Source: Benincasa hispida
Taxonomy: Eukaryota > Streptophyta > Magnoliopsida > Cucurbitales > Cucurbitaceae
Assembly: GCF_009727055.1 (NCBI RefSeq)
Contig: NC_052358.1
Coordinates: forward strand, 42,025,337 to 42,089,336
DNA length: 64,000 bases
Direction: 5' to 3'
Shown here: positions 22,101 through 32,239 of the stretch, one piece after another
How positions within the stretch are numbered: the first letter of the stretch is position 1
Layout: every line of letters begins with the position of its first letter
The notes under the pieces: generated by a model
Told to the model about the DNA's origin: nothing
Seen by the model: only the letters and a program-made list of their open reading frames with translations
The model's database searches: none
Program-made: the position numbers and the translations under genes

Positions 22101-24984
22101 AATACTTTAATGGCAATGACTAATGAATAGATTATGTGCAAAAGAGACGATGCCTCGAGCACAAAATTTTCACTAAAAAGAGGGAGGATGCCTATAATAT
22201 ACCTAGTCAGTCAAATGTGAAAACCTTTCAATGTTAGCACCTATCAAATTCACATGAATTATAGGTCTCCACGATAAAGTTCCATTTTTCCTACATATAA
22301 CTAGGCAAGTCACTCACTTCCATATTGTGAAACTATAAACATTCTTTTAAAAATTCTAACAAATGTTAAGTACAATCACAAGAAAAACAAGCCTATTTAT
22401 TCATTCAAGAAAATCCTCCATCTCAGTTCTAATATTTTTCAATTGTGATTCCTATGGTTGGTTGCCTAGTTTCCCAAAATTGTAAGTAGTTCTTAAAGTA
22501 ATACATAATCAAAATTTGTTCAAACTTCCAATGATATTTAATTCATAGATCATCCACCACAAGAAAAACCTCAAAGAAGTATATTAAGCTTCACATGCAC
22601 ATTAGCTAGTTATAACAAATTGTATTAATGATTAAAGGTATGCCACAAACATGCATCTTAAACTTGACTTTACGACTCTCTATCAACTAGGCCAACTCGA
22701 AATGATCACTAAACCAAAAATTTTATAAAACAAGATGATAATGATAAATATCATATGACAACGACTAGAGAGATGCAAATACAAACAAATCCACAACGTT
22801 TGAAACCCATGTTGATGTACTTTTACGTTGTCGAGATTCTCCAACCTTATACTCTTAACTTCTGATACTTAAGCCTTCATTTTTATCAACTTTTCAATCT
22901 CTTCCGCATGCTCAATGATATACTTCATGTGCTCTTTCATAATTGGTCTGCAAAATATGAGCAAGACTATAAATATAAGCAACATACATATCTTTTTCTA
23001 AAGTCGGCTTTCATCTATTAAAAAAAAGGCTATAGATATCTATTTACTGAGATATTCTTTCGCCACAACACAGTAAGCTGCAAAACTCCATGAAGGTACC
23101 ATTTATATAGTATTAAAACAAAACGGAGTCCCTTAACTTAAATTCATATAACAAAAATTATTGCACCAAAAAATTCAAAACATTAAACAAGCTAATTCAT
23201 TAAACCCATCAGTAGTTAGGATAAAAGAAAGGGAGAGAATCTATGCTTCTTTTACTTCAGCACTTGAAAATTGTAGTGGATGTGAGCGTATGACAAACTA
23301 GAAAGGTTTGATAAATTATCCTAAAATAATTGAACTTAATTCCATGAGGAAACTTATGCAACCAATAAGAAAGAGAGAAAGGTGAAAAGGGGAGAAATTT
23401 ATAAAAATAACTACATGTTTGACCATATTTAAGAAGTATGCTTGACCAATTTTTCTAAATCATTTTTTCTAAGCGATCACACTAACTCATTCAGATCCTA
23501 TTTTGTCAAATTCCTCTTTACCATAAGTTATAATGTTAGTCTATTCATGTAATTAAATGTAGCTACATGATATTGAATGCAAGCATTTATGCTAAATACA
23601 TAATCTAGTGTCATATTTACCCCGCAATTCATAAACAACATGAATTACAACAAACTTACACTTTTATAGGCTTTCAATTTGTTGTTTCTAAAAAAAAAAA
23701 GATTGATGTATGTTTAAACTTTAAATTTGGAAAAGAAGAAAGGAAAAAAAAGTTTGGTTTATGAGATTGACTTTAGTATGTAGAAAAATAAAGAGGGCTT
23801 TTCTGCCATGAAAAATAAGGAGTTTAGGATAAACAATAAATAAACATAGTTTTGCATTTGTTCAAACTCATTGGATTTGATTTGATTGTTGTTATTGTTT
23901 AATTTTTAACATAAACAACTTGAATTTTCTTTGACATGAATTTTATTAATAAAAATCTATATTTTGACCACTGTGTTTTTTTTGTTCATGGTATTATTAG
24001 TTGATTTCATTATCAGAAATAGAGCATCTAGGTTGCCGACACCAACATTTGAAACTTGAGAATGTGAGAGTAATTGGAATCTGAAATCTCATAATGAAAT
24101 TTTCTTGTTTAGAGTGGAGGACAGAAACACTGAATTAGATGCTAATACGGCAAGCAAAATCCAACAAATAGAATTTCATTACAAATTCGCCAATAATTCT
24201 ACAGAGCAAACATGAAACAGAACCAAATCTAAATTATTTCAAAGAGGTAAGAAAACTATAAGTTTAAGAATCAAGACTTACCATCTCTATCATATGATTG
24301 ACTTAGTTAAATTAATAGAAAAAAATGTTAAGAGATTATAAAAAAGAGAAGATTCCAAATCTAGACATCTCAACCACGAGGCCATAGCAAGAACAAGAAA
24401 TCGAAAGAAAAAGGAAAGTCTAAGTGAGTTCAGTGAGAGAGAAGCACTCACTCTTGATCTAGTGAATGCACAACACCGCAAGCGCCAGACCTTACGAACA
24501 GAGTTGAATCATCAAGCCGACGATCGGATCGGAAGACCCACGAGTAGATCAGGTAAATAGATGACCGGATCAGAAAATCCCATGACTAGGTCTACAAATC
24601 TGATGCTGGTGACCCTCCTCCATGATCAGAGCAAGCTGGACGATGAGCTAAACGCCACGATGAAGCTAGTCGACTAGATTTGACGACTGGAACCAACATG
24701 CGAGATTTGCACGATCAAGCTTGTACGGATGAACCAACACGTGAACTTGAAGCCCACAATCGAGCTCTACAATGGATGTGAACGACATGTAATCTGCACG
24801 ATTGGAATAACACACGAGCGATGAAACAACGATGCTGAATGACAATGACAGATGACAAGTTTAATGGTGATGATCGATACGGTTAAGGGGAAGAAGGTTT
24901 GGAAGAGAGAAGTGAGGAAGGAGAAAGAAAAAAGATAGAGAAATGGAAGAGAGATTTTTTTTTACTAAAGCAAAAAAGTAAATG
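19121..24984. other. CACTA interior, AT-rich, no convincing gene
   Basis: About 5.9 kb with A/T tracts (19300-19321, 23688-23701) and frames no longer than 146 codons. The longest (19867-19427, minus) is Phe/Leu/Ser-rich low-complexity sequence without a recognisable domain. Splice-like signals on the minus strand (acceptor TTTTGCAG at about 19650, donor CAG/GTAACC near 19937, donor ATG/GTAAGT near 24280) hint that part may descend from an intron-containing gene, either the element's own or captured. I cannot assign it. The stretch 24480-24850 is less AT-rich than the rest. Confidence 0.5.
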
Positions 24985-25065
24985 GGCATCTTTAATGTCG
25001 GTTTAAAACCGACATTATAGCCGATCTTTAATGTCGATTTAAAATCGACATTAAAAATCCACTTT
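24985..25065. repeat. Right subterminal repeats of the CACTA element
   Basis: Two adjacent near-perfect inverted units: CTTTAATGTCGGTTTAAA followed by ACCGACATTATAG, then CTTTAATGTCGATTTAAA followed by ATCGACATTAAA. They mirror the left subterminal repeats. Confidence 0.8.
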
Positions 25066-25141
25066 TTAGAAAAAAAAAAACGCCATTATACCTCAGTTTT
25101 ACTTTTTCGCACCAAAATTAAAGCCAAAAATTCTTGTAATG

Positions 25142-25600
25142 AGTCCAGATACTGACCACCTTGATTTGATCGAAGTGTTTTCATCCTTTTACCTAATTGG
25201 TTCTCAACCTCTGTCTTATATTCCTTGAATTTTTCAAGGGTTTCAAACTTATGATGAAATAGGTAAATGTAGCCATATCTAGAATAATCATCTATAAAGC
25301 TGATGAAATATTCATGTTCTCCTCGTGCTTAATATTCATCGGACCATAGAGGTCTGAATGTACTAGCTCTAAAGGTTCTTTGGCTCTAAGACCTTTTCCT
25401 GTAAAAGATCTTTTGGTCATTTTGCCCTCAAGACAAGATTCATAAGGTGTAAAGAGTTATCTTCTAACTGATTTAGGAGTCCACTCTTAACCATTCTCCC
25501 AATTCTATTGAGATTAATGTGACCAAGTCTTAAATGCCAAAGATAGCCATTAGGAGAAATTTTTCGTTTCTTGTTTTGAATTTTAGTTGTTTCAAACATC
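25142..25600 (-). pseudogene. Copia B2 integrase, N-terminal half
   Basis: The minus strand encodes the SDRGG-type catalytic block near 25160, the central D block in decayed frame, and the GAG-pre-integrase zinc zone WHLRLGHINLNRIGRMVKSG (25599-25417). The paired second cysteine block is damaged. It joins 18853 after removal of the CACTA element. Confidence 0.83.
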
Positions 25601-26060
25601 TCTATATTCAGAACAACTTTTACCTCGATGGTTTTAACGCATATAAGTTATTTTCCAATTTTGTAAAACATATTTTAATAAATTTTGAAATAATGAACAC
25701 TTTATTATCTTCAAAAGAAACTTTATATTTTTGTTCTAGCAATCATGAGATAGATATTAAATTCCCCCTCATGGTAGGAATGTAATAAATATTTTCAAGT
25801 AAAATGAATCTATCTTTAATAAATAACTTCATATCTCCCATTTATTTAGCTGATACAACCTCTCTGGTCCCTACCTTAAAGGTTGTTTCACCTTTTATAA
25901 GTTGCCTCCAGGAACTAGTTTCCTGGGAGAAAACACAGATATGATTAGTGGCTCCTGAATCTAATATCCAGGTTAATTTATCATTTTTCACTAAATATAT
26001 CTCAATGACATGTAAATCATATTTACTTTGTTGTGCTTTCTTAGTTTCCTCATCTTTGAC
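25601..26060 (-). pseudogene. Copia B2 protease
   Basis: The frame 26195-25842 contains the active site LTWILDSGATNHIC followed by FSQETSSWRQLIKGETTF. The remaining protease and linker to integrase lie in broken frames down to 25600. Confidence 0.85.
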
Positions 26061-26470
26061 ATTCGTGTTTATTACCTTTAACATATCCAGAACTTGTTCA
26101 TCAACAGAAGTTCTATCAAATATGTCATGGTTATAAACATCTTCAAGAATATCGTTCTTGAAAAATTGTCCAAACAATATATGTAACAAATCCATGATTT
26201 CTTTAGCAGAAACTATGTTCTTTAATTTCTTAGCTAGTATATCAGATATATTTGCTAAGATAGGGATTCAGGCCTTTTCATTTGTCTTAATGCATTTTTC
26301 ATATGCATCCCAAACTCTTTGGTTTGTAGATGAGCTAGAAGATGGAGAACATTCCTTAGTTAGAACAAATTTTAAATCATCATTTGCTAGTATTGCGTTT
26401 AAATTTGATGTTGAAAGTTTAAGACCTTTAAAAAATCGAAAGCGAGTAATTTAGAAGAATTCAACATGCT
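26061..26470 (-). pseudogene. Copia B2 short gag lacking zinc knuckle
   Basis: From about 26466 the minus strand reads a Gag N-terminus (NLNAILANDDLKFVLTKE-type block, then ISDILAKKLKN), a short middle block RTSVDEQVLDMLKV, and then runs straight into DEETKKAQQSKYD ahead of the protease. The rest of Gag, including the basic region and the CX2CX4HX4C knuckle seen in internal 1, is missing. Copia C shows the same junction. Confidence 0.78.
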
Positions 26471-26849
26471 GAAAACATAAATAAATTCTAATCAGTAAAT
26501 TGCTTTTCAAATCCAAAATTTTTTTAGCAAAAGTAATAATGTACTCAAATTTTATTATTTATTTGCAATGATACTTTAATGAGTCAGAATAGATGCTATC
26601 GAGGGGCACTCAAATACTTCTTCACTGAAGCAAGACATTCTTGACTAAATATTAACTCCAGAATAACTCTTGTTCCTATAGTCATTTAGTTACCGCTTTT
26701 GGTCAAGAACTTACTAACACTTAGTAAATCTAGTAAGTGTAACCCTCCATTTTTAGACCTCAGAGGTTGGCCCCAACGGTGCTACTGAATTGGAAATTCA
26801 AGGTTAGGAATAGACCTAAGAAATCCTATCCATTTTTGGAGTTTGAGTT
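26471..26849 (-). other. Copia B2 leader, first part
   Basis: Noncoding. It matches the gag-proximal leaders at 9130-9500 and 39706-40100 (blocks such as TTTTGGTCAAGAACTTACTAAC and CCTATCCATTTTTGGAGTTTGAG). It is interrupted by the chromovirus at 26850 and resumes at 34442. Confidence 0.75.
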
Positions 26850-28968
26850 TGTAACGATCCGACCCCCTAGGACATAAGTTAGGCCGTTACTAAATACATG
26901 CATACATGGAACTCAAAACGACACTCGGTTATGGCGAAATAAATGTTAATTAAATAAGGGAAGTTCAAAAGACTTTCATTAAATTCAAATACTAAATCAA
27001 TAGTAGGGTACCCATAAATCATAAAGGATAATAAATGAATTTGAAAAACAATTCTTAAAAGTAAGTTTTAAACATCAAAACTACAAATTAAAAGAAACAT
27101 GAAAAGACTCTAAATCTCATGATGCGGAAGCGTTAAAACTAGTCCCAGTGGCTCGATCACGAATTCCGCTTGTCCATTGCCAGTGCATCTCTACCCTTAC
27201 CTGAAACAACAATATGAGAAAGAATGAGTATAAAATACTCAGTAAGTAACCCCACCACTGGGGTCAGGCTAGGCATCTATGTCCTCCAGATACCTACCTC
27301 TGGTGAAACATATAAACTACTCTAATCCTCGTGGGACACATATGCACATGAAACAAGAAGGAGACTGAGTCTTATTCTACTGTAGTTAAGTATGCCCACT
27401 ACCTCTAGTGAATCCTGAAGGAAACACAAACTGGTGAATCGTGAAGGAGACACAAACTGGTGAATCCCGAAGGAGACACAAACTGGTGAATCCCAAAGGA
27501 GACACAAACTGGTGAATCCNGAAGGAGACACAAACTGGTGAATCCCGAAGGAGACACAAACTGGTGAATCCCAAAGGAGACACAAACTGGTGAATCCCAA
27601 AGGAAACACAAACTGGTGGATCCCGAAGGAAACACAAAATCTAATGGGCATCTAACTAATCAGTAAGGACATTTGCATAGTCTCAACATCATAATCATCA
27701 CTGTACGAATCTATGACATACATATAACCTTGGCTCTACAACATACACATATACCTCAACATCATGGTTCTACAACATACATGTATACCTCAACATCATC
27801 AGATCAAATACAACCATGGAAGCACATACCATCTCATACTAGCATTCAAGTGTCTATGTGCATAAATACATGATTCGGATCTCGTAACAGAACATACTTT
27901 AATCTTGTTATACTATCAATCTTTCATGCTGTTATTCTTCCATAACCTTCATTTAACATGCTAGCATACATCTAATGCTTGGCCCGTGGGCAGTTCCAGT
28001 GGTAAGATTACTTACCTTGGTATTAGGTCGAACCAAAAAGCAATTGAATCTTTGTGAAATTCTTGAATCCTTAATCAAGCATATGGTGTGGTCCAATTCG
28101 AATTCACCTTCCAAACCTCCAATTTTAAGACCAAATAATTAGCAAACCAAACTCTTTTTCATCTTGAATGAAATTCTTGAATCAACCCCCTAATCATAAT
28201 TTGAAATTAGGCTTACATGATTAAAGCTTGAATCAAATACATACTTTACTACCATTGTCTCAATTATCCATATGTAGCTTCGTAAAAAAAATCACTTCCA
28301 AATGACTTTACCAAAATTAATCCACAAGAGGGTCATCAAAGCATAAAACTTACCAAAACTCGCTAAAACGAACTCCAACTTCACTGAACAACACCTCAAT
28401 ATCTTCACAAACTTGAATACAAAGTTGAAACGCAATGGGTATCAACCAATTGATGCCAAAAGTAAATGAGTATTCAAGAATCAATTGAAAACAACCAAAA
28501 CGGCAGAAATCTTACCCAAATTGATAGATCCAGTGACGGCAAAAGCGAACGACGTTTGAGCAGTGGTGGACGGAGGTCATGAAGAAGAAACTGACGCGGC
28601 GGCTTTGGGCGGCGTCAGACGGGCTCACGAACGTGACAAAGAAAAGGGGGTGGGGTTTGACTTTTTATAAAAAAAAAAAAAAAGCAACAACAACAACAAT
28701 AATAATAAAAAAACGAAAAAGGAAATAAATATAATTACATTTATTTCCTTTCCATTTTATACTATTAAATTTCTTTCGTTTCAAAATAAAATTAATTCCA
28801 ACCATTAATTTCCAATTTGAATAATTTCACGCCAACAATTAAATTGCCGCACTTTCACTTGAAGCCCAATATTCCAAAAATGCCCTCCAACTAATAACAA
28901 TTACTGAAATTTCAAATAATAAAGTTACTGAAATTACATTATTACTAAAAAATGTGCGAGGTGTTACA
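26850..28968 (-). repeat. 3' LTR of the chromovirus
   Basis: 2119 bp, TGTAACGATCCGACC at the plus-strand left edge and GAGGTGTTACA at the right. It contains the 26-bp tandem array (27408-27641) with the unresolved base N at 27520. The two LTRs differ mainly by small changes and array length. Confidence 0.9.
27408..27641. repeat. 26-bp minisatellite, 9 copies, in left chromovirus LTR
   Basis: Nine head-to-tail copies of a unit reading GTGAATCCCGAAGGAGACAC plus AAACTG. Variants at C/A in CCCGAAG and GGAGAC/GGAAAC distinguish copies. Because 26 is not a multiple of three, all minus-strand frames stay open and give spurious 'SPVCVSFGIHQF' repeats. An N falls in the fifth copy. Confidence 0.93.
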
Positions 28969-29105
28969 TTCTTCCCTCCTCAAAGAACTTTCGTCCTCGA
29001 AAGTTCATTCTTGAAAAAAAACTCTAGAGGTGTTACACTCTTCTCTCCTCAAAGATCTTTCGTCCTCGAAAGATCATTCTTGAAAAAGCTTCGGGTGTTG
29101 GGCCT
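28969..29105 (-). promoter_or_regulatory. Chromovirus PPT, duplicated with its upstream tail
   Basis: The minus-strand purine tract GAGGAGGGAAGAA (28969-28981) touches the LTR. The preceding block (CTTTCGAGGACGAAAGTTCTTT) is present twice: 28960-29030 and again at 29030-29100 with GAGGAGAGAAGAG as the second tract. Only the copy next to the LTR can act as the PPT. Confidence 0.8.
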
Positions 29106-29330
29106 TCATCCTATCCTCTCGCTCCCAGGTAGCTTCCTTGAACTGACGATTCTGCCACAAAACTTTCACGAGTGCTATTTCCCTATTGCGTAACTTCTTC
29201 ACCTCTCTAATGAAAACCTACCCAGGCCTCTCTTCATAGCTCAAGTTACCATTCAACTACAATGGCTCAAAGTCAACTACATGTGACGGATTCGTCATAT
29301 ACAACATCAACACAGCTACATGGAAAAACA
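29106..29330 (-). pseudogene. Chromodomain at integrase C-terminus
   Basis: The minus strand reads LSYEERPG, then REVKKLRNREIALVKVLWQN and FKEATWERE. This is the typical chromodomain fused to chromovirus integrase, with the conserved VLW and ATWE motifs. In-frame stops are present. The domain would direct integration to modified chromatin. Confidence 0.82.
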
Positions 29331-29940
29331 TTATAAACTGAAGGGAGGGATGGTGGCAAACACCAACTTATAAGCTACAAGGCCAATTCGCTCCAAGACC
29401 TTAAAAGGCCCAATAGATCGTGGACTTAGTTTTCCCTTTCTACCAAACCTCAGAATGCCTTTCATAAGTGCTATTTTCGAAAACACCTTGTAACCAATTT
29501 CAAACTCAAGGTCTTCTAGCATAGGCCTAACTTTCTTATCTGCTCTGAGTTGTTTGCATACATGCTCAGATCATTTGTATTGTTCGCTTCATGGTTTATA
29601 CCAGCTCAGGTCTTGACAACTTCCTCTTTCCAACCTCATCCTAGCATACTGAAGACCTGCGCACTTTCCATATAGGGCCTCAATGGTGATATGCCCATGG
29701 TAGTTTGATAGCTGTTATTATATGAGAAATCCATTAAATGTAAGTGAGAGTCCCAACTCCCTAAAAACTCTATTGCACAAGCGCACAACATATCTTCCAA
29801 TATCTGGTTCAAACATTCTGTTTGACCATCAGTCTGTGGGTGAAAAGTTATACCAACATTCAATCGAGTACCCAATGCTAACTAGAGACTCTTCAAAAAA
29901 ACTAAATATAAAACAAGGGTGTCGTTTGACATAGTTGAAA
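29331..29940 (-). pseudogene. Chromovirus integrase, C-terminal half
   Basis: Two blocks: 29875-29636 with the GTRLNVGITFHPQTDGQTE signature containing the catalytic glutamate, and 29522-29331 with VFSKIALMKGILRFGRKGKL and SPRSIGPFKVLERIG, the GPY/F domain. A frameshift or stop separates them. The N-terminal half with the HHCC zinc and first two aspartates is missing beyond about 29940. Confidence 0.88.
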
Positions 29941-32225
29941 CTAGTATCAAAAGAGGTGTAACAACCCTTTCCATAAATAACTATGAAACATAAGATGTTG
30001 AAAATCGACAACACTTTTACAGTCTAAGCTGAGAACTGTGAAAATGGTCATGAAATTAAGAAAGGCTTAAATACTAAAAACATATATCTGAGCCTACCAT
30101 GTCATAGGGAAAACTTCATATGTGCAGTGAAGAAACTGGTCATGCTATATAATGCGTCATCTGAAGATACGTACCAAAACAAATCTGCTCTACTGAATCG
30201 TGCTTCTGCTCTAGAAGCGCCGACTATGATGTTTCTATTAGGGTCTACATGTCTGAGAATAACTCTGTCTAATTAGATCTCACATTCATGAGAAACTCAT
30301 CATGAGGCTCTATACTGTCATGGGCTATAAAACTTGCTTGAGCCAATCCTCATATTATCCGTTAGCCTTAAAATGCCCTCTGAAAATGAGGTTTTGAAGT
30401 TCCTGGATGCTAAAGTATCAGTCAATTGATAACACATTTCCATAACCTTGGAATAATCATAATTGATCCCTAAAGTTAGTTTTTACGATAAAACCTTCTT
30501 GATTCATAAATCGTAGCTTGAATTACTTGTACTCCCTAGAGCTAGTTAACTCATTGCCTATGCAAGGGAAAACACACTATCATGTACTGCTCCAAACCCA
30601 CCTATAGCAAATTCTTGTTATCAACTCAACTTTATTATAAGTCTATCCCTTATGACAATGGTGATATTGGAAGATCCAACTTACTTACTTTTGTTCATAT
30701 ACCACTTTTGTCTACCTCAAGCTGGATTAAGTTCCTTTTTCAATCAAATTGATGGTCTTTCTAGTTCATGTTTCGAACTTGAACACTACGTCAAAATCCT
30801 TTAAATCTTACTCATGCCCTCAATGATTTGCCTTTTAACTAGTGAAGCCTCAACATACCATGTCAATAGTTCTTAAATAACTACTGTTACTGGTAACTCC
30901 ATTTTAGCTTATCCTTTTTCAACCTTTTATTTCGGTAATAGATTCTTGTGTTAAAACAAAGATTCATATCGATCACTTGTGTAAGCTATCTTTCCATCCA
31001 ACTCATATTCTCCTAAAGTTCCACATGATAATGAGATATTTTTCTTTTATACCAAAACAAATTCCTTATAACCCCTCATATCATACCTCCAAACCATACT
31101 TAACTGGAAGTTTTGAACACATTAAATTCCTTTCTATTTCCAAAAGAGTAAACTTTCTTGGATACTTTTTTTTTTTTTGATACTTTTTTTTTTCACTTTC
31201 CAAGTGGAACATAATCTCTTTACTAAAGTATATTTACTTAACTCCTCCATAAGTCTTATCTCTCTCACTAAGAATTTTCATCTTGTAGAATTCTCCTTTA
31301 CCAATTTTCATGCTTTTAAACTCCAAAAGACTTTCGTTTGTTCAAATTTGTCCAACTTTGATCTCCTCATCACAATAAGGCTATGGATTTAATTAATCTA
31401 GGTACTCTAAAATAATCCTTCAACCCAAAAAAAATAACACTTTGCTTTATCCCCTTTAAGTCTAAACTCATGTCCAACTATTTTGACTTCCTTTAATGAC
31501 ATCAACTTAGCTAGATATTCTAAAAGAATCCTTCATATCACTACACATACTTTACCTAGTCCATCAAGTCGTAGTATTACCAAAGTGATTATGACTTATT
31601 AATCCTTTCCAAAATTCCTCTCAGAATGTTTGGTTTTAATATCTTAGAACCTTTAATAAATCTATAGTCTTTTCTTTTTCTCCTTCTTATCCATAAAACA
31701 ACTTTTAACCTTATACTTGAGTACGTGGCCTGTGAAGGAATTTATTTATACTAACACCAATTGCGCTACTCAACAAAAAACATAACACTAGTCCTCCATG
31801 AATTCTTATCTAGACAATTTTATTCCTTGGCTTAAATATTTAAATATCTTCATTCCTAAATTGTCATAGCTCTACATAGTTTCATCAACCTTTAACATTG
31901 CTGAACTGAGGTATATATTGATTCATTTCTAACATAATTTCCATGAGATTAACTAGTGCTAAGTGACCTCATATTTTACTCTATTTTATTTTTCTCCTTT
32001 TATAGTGTCGTACCTGATAATCCTCTTATAATAACTTCTAACGAGTCACTGGCCTAGCATTAGAACATAACTGGTGCATTTAAGCTAAACCAATATTTTA
32101 ATGCATAACTACCATAAAAAATTTAATTGATAAGACAAACCTAGCGATGACGAGGAATCCGTTCATGGGCCATAGGGACAATCTAGACTTACATGGTAAG
32201 TCAGTCTATAGAACCCAAAACATGG
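29941..32225. other. Chromovirus internal region, no recognised coding
   Basis: About 2.3 kb of AT-rich sequence in place of gag, protease, RT and RNase H. It starts near GGTGTAACAACCC (29957), which resembles an LTR edge of a related element, so part may be another decayed insertion. T-rich tracts at 31168-31192. I see no protein motif on either strand. Confidence 0.5.
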
Positions 32226-32237
32226 GCTCTGATACCA
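32226..32237 (-). promoter_or_regulatory. Chromovirus primer-binding site (tRNA-iMet type)
   Basis: The minus strand reads TGGTATCAGAGC, two bases from the LTR edge, complementary to the 3' end of plant initiator tRNA-Met. Confidence 0.9.
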
Positions 32238-32239
32238 AT

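Larger units (their letters stand above)
18854..25141. mobile_element. CACTA-type DNA transposon, no transposase recognised
   Basis: 6288 bp flanked by a 3-bp TSD AGT (18851-18853 and 25142-25144). The left end is CACTACTACAAAACTGG; the right end on the opposite strand is CATTACAAGAATTTTTGG, so the right terminal base pattern is mutated (CATTA). Next to both ends are subterminal repeats of the TTTAATGTCGGTTT/AAACCGACATTA type. Removing the element restores the copia integrase reading (GGACT/TAAAATTC compared with 42205-42230). The interior is AT-rich with only short frames and no TNP2-like transposase that I recognise, so it is probably non-autonomous or strongly decayed. Confidence 0.88.

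Noticed and set aside
24290..24481. Captured host gene exon in the CACTA element
   Set aside because: A GTAAGT donor-like site and modest composition shift exist, but no protein family could be recognised.
27408..27641. Regular repeats resembling a CRISPR array
   Set aside because: Units are head-to-tail without spacers, lie inside a plant LTR and recur in the partner LTR.
27322..27651. Open frames with repeated 'SPVCVSFGIHQF'-like peptide on the minus strand (also 32713-33121)
   Set aside because: They come from the 26-bp minisatellite, whose period keeps all three frames open. There is no start context or conserved domain.
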